A stretch of 64,000 nt of DNA from Gammaproteobacteria bacterium (lineage in GTDB: Bacteria; Pseudomonadota; Gammaproteobacteria; Methylococcales; Methylomonadaceae), in NCBI GenBank assembly GCA_024277935.1, contig JAJRUF010000133.1, forward strand, positions 1 to 64,000, given 5' to 3'. Each line of letters begins with the position of its first letter. Position 1 is the stretch's first letter. The notes beneath the pieces were generated by a model. It was not told where the DNA came from, ran no database searches, and saw only the letters and a list, made by a program, of their open reading frames with translations. A program made the position numbers and the translations under genes. Positions 63,752-64,000 of this stretch are shown here, in pieces.

Positions 63752-64000
63752 ATGTATAAAAGTTTTTATAGCCTTACTCAAAACCCATTTCAGTTAAATG
63801 CTAACCTAGATTTCTTTTTTGATAGTGCTGGACATAAAAGAGCTAAAGCTTACTTACGCTACGGCTTGGTTCAGGGAGAAGGCTTTGTAGTCGTTACAGG
63901 CATGGCCGGCACTGGAAAAACGATGCTGGTTAAAGAGCTTTTTGAATCATTAAAACAAGATCAAAAAATAATTATTGGGGTCATGGTTACTTCGCAAGTG
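63752..64000 (+). CDS. XrtA-associated ExeA-like ATPase (partial, runs off window)
   Basis: MYKSFYSLTQNPFQLNANLDFFFDSAGHKRAKAYLRYGLVQGEGFVVVTGMAGTGKTMLVKEL. Confidence 0.85.
   Translation, partial: MYKSFYSLTQNPFQLNANLDFFFDSAGHKRAKAYLRYGLVQGEGFVVVTGMAGTGKTMLVKELFESLKQDQKIIIGVMVTSQV

Overview
The window is an AT-rich, gammaproteobacterial-type chromosomal segment. Gene content would fit a Methylococcales-like organism, but taxonomy is not established here. Main blocks: (1) 0-4 kb, a ParA ATPase next to a CYTH/CHAD protein and an H1-like Lys/Ala-repeat protein, bracketed by copies of a short repeat element. (2) 4-20 kb, mixed genes: an OlsF-like double acyltransferase, an LpxH-like phosphoesterase, arsC-like, dapE, PAP2 plus glycosyltransferase, cobB, Smr, and a MASE1/CHASE/PAS/GGDEF/EAL protein. 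(3) 20-29 kb, a translationally coupled but incomplete aryl-polyene-type cluster: ammonia lyase, AMP ligase-dehydratase, two ACPs, acyltransferases, GT2, thioesterase, KS-like chain-length factor and a CrtI/CRTISO-like oxidoreductase. (4) 29-55 kb, housekeeping genes: dnaQ (frameshifted), rlmG, ylqF, queC/queE, tol-pal, ruvCAB, yebC, serB/serA, creA, queF, tilS, accA, a CZB chemoreceptor, rarA, lolA, ttcA, fabB, fabA. (5) 55-64 kb, galE and the start of an XrtA/PEP-CTERM-type exopolysaccharide locus. The strongest observations are: a possible ParA/CHAD/H1-like polyphosphate-granule positioning module; three genes cut by single in-frame TAA codons whose reading frame continues with family-like sequence, plus a 1-nt frameshift in dnaQ; a cluster of four consensus DnaA boxes; and several families of MITE-like or palindromic intergenic repeats. 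All family assignments come from reading motifs by eye, with no database search.
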